DNA of 64,000 nucleotides from positions 413,489 to 477,488 of the forward strand of contig VWZS01000324.1 of NCBI GenBank assembly GCA_013397075.1, written 5' to 3'. A model generated the notes under the pieces. The model was given only the letters and a program-made list of their open reading frames with translations. It was not told the DNA's origin and made no database searches. Numbering within the stretch: position 1 is the first letter of the stretch; each line of letters starts with the position of its first letter. Source of the stretch: Rhabdornis inornatus. Lineage: Eukaryota; Chordata; Aves; Passeriformes; Rhabdornithidae. Position numbers and translations under genes: made by a program. This document shows, in pieces, positions 58,224 to 64,000 of the stretch.

Positions 58224-61200
58224 ATGCTGATGTTGTGCATATGTAAAAATGCCTAAGAAATAATATTAATCAAGTGATACTTAAGCATATTTTAGGTTGG
58301 TATGGAAGAATTGCAAGTACGGTAAATGTGCTGATAAATCTTCAGCCAAAACTGAACATTTTTTTTGTAAAATAAAAACTTTACTTCAGAGGTCACATAA
58401 TTATATGGAATTATTCACTTTTTTTTTGCTTGAACGAACTCACCCTATCCTGGTGTTCAAACTGCAGTATTACAGTGTGTGAAATAAGGACATCATGCCT
58501 AATTGAAAAACTCATTCCAGAATTTATTTTATTAGAAGGTAATTTAAAAAGTCAGAGAAAATGAATCATTTCCTAAATTAATGAATGTATCACTTACTGT
58601 CATTAAAACCTTGTTAATTTGATCCAGTGACAAAGCTAATTAAGAAGATATATGTGCTTCTAAAAACTAATTAATATTTTAAACACTTTATTCTTTTAAC
58701 ATCTTACTCAATTGGTTTAATAGACAACGGCAGCACCATGTCATTCTCTGCTGGCCAGAGGTGCCTTCGGAGACCCAGGAGGGAGAGGTAACGAGTACTG
58801 CAGGCAGATCAAACAGCAGGCAGCATTTCTGGGAAGTGACAGCTCTGTTGGAAAGCCAAAGGGTGAAAGCAGAACTTCTCAGTGAGGGCAGATCCTCCTC
58901 ATCAGCAGCAGATGGTTGAAGCCAGAGACTCATCATAACTCTACTACCAACTTAAATGCAATTATGAAACTGAGGAAAAAGTAAAATCCTTGTCTTCCCC
59001 CATTAAATATTTAAAATGTTCTTGCTAGAGGATTTGTTGTGTTGCCAGCAACAATTTCAAAAACCGTCTTTTCAAATAAGTTCCTCTTCTGTGCCCAGCC
59101 TTGTGCTCTTCGATCACCTTATAAAATATTTTTTTTACCTATGAAAATGCACCACCTCTCTTGAGATATTTTGTTGGCAATGTAGATGAAGATTTTAACC
59201 TGAGGGCCTCTCTCTGTCATTATTTTCACAAGAATTTATACTCTTAAATAAACACAAAAATGTGAGTGTCTAGCAAGTTGTCATATCCAGTTTTGTACTG
59301 TAGTCTTTTAGAAATAAGGCAGCTACTGAACCAGGCAGGTTTCCCTGTTACTGCATTTTTACAGTTTAAAAGCACATGCCACTATTTTCTCTTCTTCTCC
59401 TTCTTTGCTTATTTTTCCTCCCCAAAAAGAATAAATTGAAATAAATCATGTAACCCCTCTCTCCTCATCCTTACAGGTATTGCCTATTGCTTCCTGAAAC
59501 ATTTAAAAATAAGGCTCAAATAATAATTTAAATCTGATGGTCAACTTGCAGATAGTCCTTATAATGTTTTATGTACCTAGAATAGCTGAGATTAGAGATC
59601 ATTTCTATTCCATTCACCTTTCATTTGCTAAAATCTTCAGGTTTTTAGTCCCAGTATCTTCATCAACACTAGCTGTAATGTGTTTTCGCTGGTGGAGATC
59701 TCATTGTGAAGTTTTGTACACATGTGTGAAGGTATGGTGAAGTCGATGTTTAAGAGGATGGCTTAATACTTATCAGAGGGATATAGTCTCTTCAGAATCA
59801 AGAAAATAATTTTTAAAAATAGCATAACTATTACATATTGAAAACCAGAAAATTTGGCCATTACCTTATAAAGAAAGCCTTGTAGGAAGTAGGTTAATGG
59901 TACAACAGGGAAGGTGTATTCTCATGATCATAAAATACAGCAGCAAATGGGATCTAAAGCCACTTTGGATTTTGTGCCACATGACCGTGGCATGGAAATA
60001 TCTGGTAAATCAAAGTAAGCTGACACTTTTCAATTTTATTTGTCTCACCAAATAAACGTAGAATTTACAATCAGAGATGTAGCTGGCTTCCAATGCTCTA
60101 AATCAAGAAGTGAAGAAAATGTCTTACAAAGCCAAGAGTAACCCCCAGCCAGGCTTTGACCTGACAGTGATGCTACTTCTGTGCTCTCCTGAGAGCCTTC
60201 CAGTGCTTGGCACACAGACAGAGGCACCACATAAATACCATTGTAGAATTGGGATTCAACTGCAGCACTTGAACTCTGCTGCTGCAAGCTATGAAGTGGA
60301 TCACAAGGTGCTGTTTCTGCACCTAGTTGTTGGTCTCTGAAAGCATGGCATCTATTCTACTGCATTTAGTAAGCCTCTAGAATGTTACCAAGATTCCTGT
60401 CAGCCAGATTTGTGGGGATTTCTAAATTGAAAGCAATTTTACTTTATTAAGGAGTAAAATAATAAAATACTTTCCCTTATGAAGCTTGTGAAGCAACATA
60501 CATTTAGGAAAATTAGTTTGGAAACTTCTTTCTTCCTTATTGGAATGGGAAAATTGTTTTAAACTGCTCAGCATTTCATTAATCTGGAGAATGTTTTGTT
60601 TTCACGTCATCCTGACTGCTTCCACTGAAACAAATACAGGCTTGATGAACAGGATTTTTAGAGATACTGTTTATGTACAGTCTCCTGCGGCTTTAAATGG
60701 AAATCTGTCTCTTTGGTAAAGCTGATGCCGTGGATACTGCATCCTGCTTCAGAGATTAATACTTCTGTGGGAAAGGAGGAAAAGAGACTGAGATCTTACT
60801 GTTTGTTAGAGAAAGTATCTAGGCTCTTCATAGTGTTTGTGCACATACACACAAGCACACACACAATATGCTCCATAAATAAACACTGACATAAAAGCTA
60901 ATAATATATTCCTTCTTTTAATAGGTGCAGAATAGTGGAGTGCTCGCACAAAAATAATATTCTTTAGATTATTAACATTGTATGTCTACAAGTCTAAAAA
61001 CCAGCTTGGTGCTGGGCTTATGTTAATTATGTGATTGCCATGCTCACGAGTATCCTCTCTTAGCTTCCTTGTTCTCCCTGAGTCTTGGTTTGGTTTAGTT
61101 TGGGGTTATTTTGCAACTTTTAACTTCCAAAGTGCAAGTATGTTGCTTGCAACAAATCAGCCCTTTCCAATAAATATTCCAGACCAAAAAAAACCCACAA

Positions 61201-64000
61201 AAAATCCTATTGCTGTCTTTCTGATTGTGTATATTTGAACTCTGGCCCTTGTTTGTTTGCTGCATGTGCTAGGTCTTGCGTGACTGATGCCTCATTGACA
61301 AAAATTACTGCAGGATAGAAAATAATAACTGTGCATTGAGACACTTTCCTAGGTCCTCCTGCATAGGCTGTGGAGTGATTCCTTTCATTACCCACCATGG
61401 CTTTTCCTACCAGCTTTATTAGTAGATGATGCTTCATGTTGTATTGTTCAAGATGTGAGTTAATATTCAACATTCCCACGACTCAAAAGGGGGCAGGCAT
61501 TAGCATATTAGCATGTTACAATTTAAAAATACTTATTTAAATAATTTTAATAGAGGTTGAAATACAGATTTTGTCTAGAAAGTTAGCTTTAGTTAAATTA
61601 GTTTATTTTAGTTAAATTAACAACAATTTATTTATGAATAAAGTTAATACTGAATTACTTCATATTTATATTATAAAGACCTCATGGGCAGTAAAACAAA
61701 GGAGAAAGATGATTGACTGTTAGGGGTGATGGCTGGTAGCTCTGCATACATGTCACAAAGCAAAAGCAGATCATTTGTTTTGAGTTTGTGTTTCTCTGAG
61801 CTTGCAGCAAGGCTGAGGGTAGGGCTTGAATTGCAGGTTTTTTCCTTGAAAAGGAACTTCATTTTTTTTTTTTTCCATTAAGAACCACTCCATTTGCTTG
61901 CCTCAGCAGTTCACCCAGGTTGGAAGGTTGTCCAGTTCATCTCTGGGCCCAAACCCTGGTGCCTGTGCCTCTGTGAAAGCTGTAAGATGTGGTGTGTGTG
62001 CTGAGCAGTGCTGACATCTGCATGGTTAGCAAGAGGAACTTAAATAATTGATATAATGTCAGACACAGACTGAGCAGCAGAGGGCAAAGGGGTCAATTAT
62101 CTGCAGCTGTCATTGTCCAAAACACCATGGGTCAGCATGTGCTAGGGCTTCCTGGGGATTCGCAGCTGAAACAAGCAGAAAAACAAGCAGATTTCTAAAC
62201 CCAGTGATTCCCAGTACAATGCTACTATTTTAGCAGAATTTACATTGGAGTTGGAAGGGTTTGTAGGGTGGGCTAAGGTGTGGCTGGATGGCTGCCCTGG
62301 CCTCTTGCTCTTAGTCCACAAATACCCAAGGGTGTCTGGAGCTTTGCACAGCCCAGCAGCCACAAACTGAATCATGACTTCTGGACTCCTGTTGTACCAG
62401 TCTACAGCTCTCTGTACCTTTCAAGGCTCATTTTTCCTCCTCTGCGCTGCGGCGGGGTTGCATGCCCAATTATCGTGGAAAGGGAAATTAGGAACCATTC
62501 TGCTTCAAAACAGCACTTTCTTTGTTTCCACTCCATCTAGCATTAGCTTAACCTATCTCTGTAGGGAGTCATAATACTTTCCTAACCACAACACTTACTT
62601 AAAGTACCTTGCAGTGCTGGTTTAACATCTCAGATGTTCCACATGCAGTTTGAGATTTCTGTAATGACATGTGCTGAAATTCTGAGTTATTTGCTACTTA
62701 ATAGGTAAAAATTAGTTTGCAATTATATCCTTTTTGCTTTTATGTGCTGTCAGAGATAAAGCAGTAAATGATGCTTAATATGTTTTACAGTGTGTTCTAG
62801 CATCTGTCTTCACTGTCTCTCCTCAGATTGTATGCTTAGGTTCTGTCTCTGCATGACTTATTTCAAAGCAGTACTGTGGGAATCTGCCTCAGGCAATCAC
62901 AGGACTACCATCCTGCCAGAGCAAATTGTCACTGGAACTCGGGGTGGCTTGTGGAGCTCTGCTATATTTGAGTTGTATCAGCATTTGTCTAGAAGTAGTT
63001 TGCAAAGTTACTGTAAATGTAGCTGTGTGAGTGTAGAAGTTGTAAACTCTGATGTTTATATACGAACTATAGGGAAAACAGTGAATTTTTTTACCAGAAT
63101 ACCTGTGTTATGTGAAAATAGTCATAAAATACCAGTAACTGGAAACAGAAGCGATTTCTTCCAATGTGAGAAGTGAGTCTTTCTGAACCACACAGGTTTG
63201 TGTTGTTTTCTGGGAAAACACAAAGAAAACTGGAGAGGCTTGGAGAAGAATTAAATGTCACTAATATTGTCAGTCCTGATAATAGTACAATGAAAATGGA
63301 AAGCTTGCTATTTGTAAGGAAACATGTTTAGAGCTGGCAAGCTCTACCACACCATGCTATACCCATGGAGGTGAGGCAGGAGACCTCCCAAGATGTAATC
63401 CAAAATCTTTCTTGAGCACTTGAGTATGGGAACAAAGGCAGAACAGGAACGTTCCCACTGATGTTTGCACAATGGACTGGACTATTGTGGAGTAAGTGGG
63501 ACATGGATTGTTGTGGAGTGACCAAGTGGGACTTGTGAAGGCCTGGTAATAAATGACTGCCACTTTCAGGGGAGAGTTGGCCTTTGAGGTACGTGCTGTA
63601 GCCATCTGTTTTACTTGGGTACAGATGCTGACTTTTCTTTCTCTAGGTGGAAAAGTGTTCTGATTTTTTTTTTTTTGTACACTTTGGCTGCATTAAGCAC
63701 TAGAAATATACATTGGAAGAGAGGAGAGCTAACCAAGAGGTTCATTCACCATTCTGTAGAGGTGCCTGTTTTCTAATAATTTTGAGCCTATGGCCATAGG
63801 CTCCTCTAAGGCCAGAGATGCATGTTTTTAAGTGCATTATATCTGGGAAGGATATAATGAAACAGGTTAAACTTGCAATAAGAGAAATGGACAAAAGTTA
63901 AATACGTGCTCTAGTTGTAAATTTGAAGGACTTGGCAAAGAATTATTTAGCCTCAGGTAGAGATTTCCAGGATGCTATTTTTATTTTAGTTATGCTTCAA
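58224..64000. other. Non-coding stretch at the right edge, nothing recognised
   Basis: There is no recognised gene. A weak internal near-repeat lies at 63472-63532 (TTGTGGAGTAAGTGGGAC versus TTGTGGAGTGACCAAGTGGG). Short CA runs occur near 60.84 kb. Confidence 0.6.

Noticed and set aside
57926..58256. Frames of repeated KEGR or LPSF residues
   Set aside because: They are translations of the CTTC microsatellite across an assembly gap, not genes.
1..64000. CRISPR arrays, operons, prophage or bacterial mobile elements
   Set aside because: Nothing of this kind is present. The spliced genes, CR1/SINE repeats and CpG islands show the window is avian nuclear DNA.

Overview
This window is vertebrate nuclear DNA, almost certainly from a bird and probably a songbird. 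The evidence is spliced genes with GT/AG introns, two CpG-rich promoters, several CR1 LINE 3' ends, and two copies of a tRNA-Ile-headed, CR1-tailed SINE that resembles the passerine TguSINE1 family. No prokaryotic organisation is present.

Left part (1 to about 16.7 kb): the 5' half of EXOC1 (exocyst subunit Sec3) lies on the minus strand and runs off the left edge. Eleven coding exons can be placed with consensus splice sites and continuous phase. They encode about the first 465 residues of a protein of roughly 890. They include a 21-nt microexon and a 45-nt cassette exon. The promoter is a CpG island at 16.25-16.69 kb with a CTCF-like site, an E-box and two perfect CRE sites.

Middle (about 21.9-27.5 kb): a complete three-exon EXOC1L gene, 171 codons, also on the minus strand and with its own CpG island. 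Its first two exons mirror the first two coding exons of EXOC1 in size and phase, so the pair looks like an old tandem duplication. The order EXOC1L then EXOC1, same direction, matches the known vertebrate NMU-EXOC1L-EXOC1-CEP135 neighbourhood. NMU was not recognised in the window.

Right part (27.5-64 kb): largely non-coding, with CR1 fragments, one SINE, a probable solo LTR, an LTR scrap, a (CTTC)n microsatellite interrupted by an assembly gap, and AT-rich stretches that look like conserved regulatory elements. The most interesting item is at 29.86-32.01 kb on the minus strand. Three exon-like segments have compatible phases, three N-glycosylation sequons, a stop codon and a downstream AATAAA. 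They would encode a small helix-rich protein that I do not recognise, and no convincing first exon was found. A second, weaker pair of phase-compatible exon-like segments lies at 52.95-53.38 kb on the plus strand. A perfect 27-bp-stem hairpin sits in EXOC1L intron 1.

All gene identities come from reading the translations against remembered families. No database search was run.
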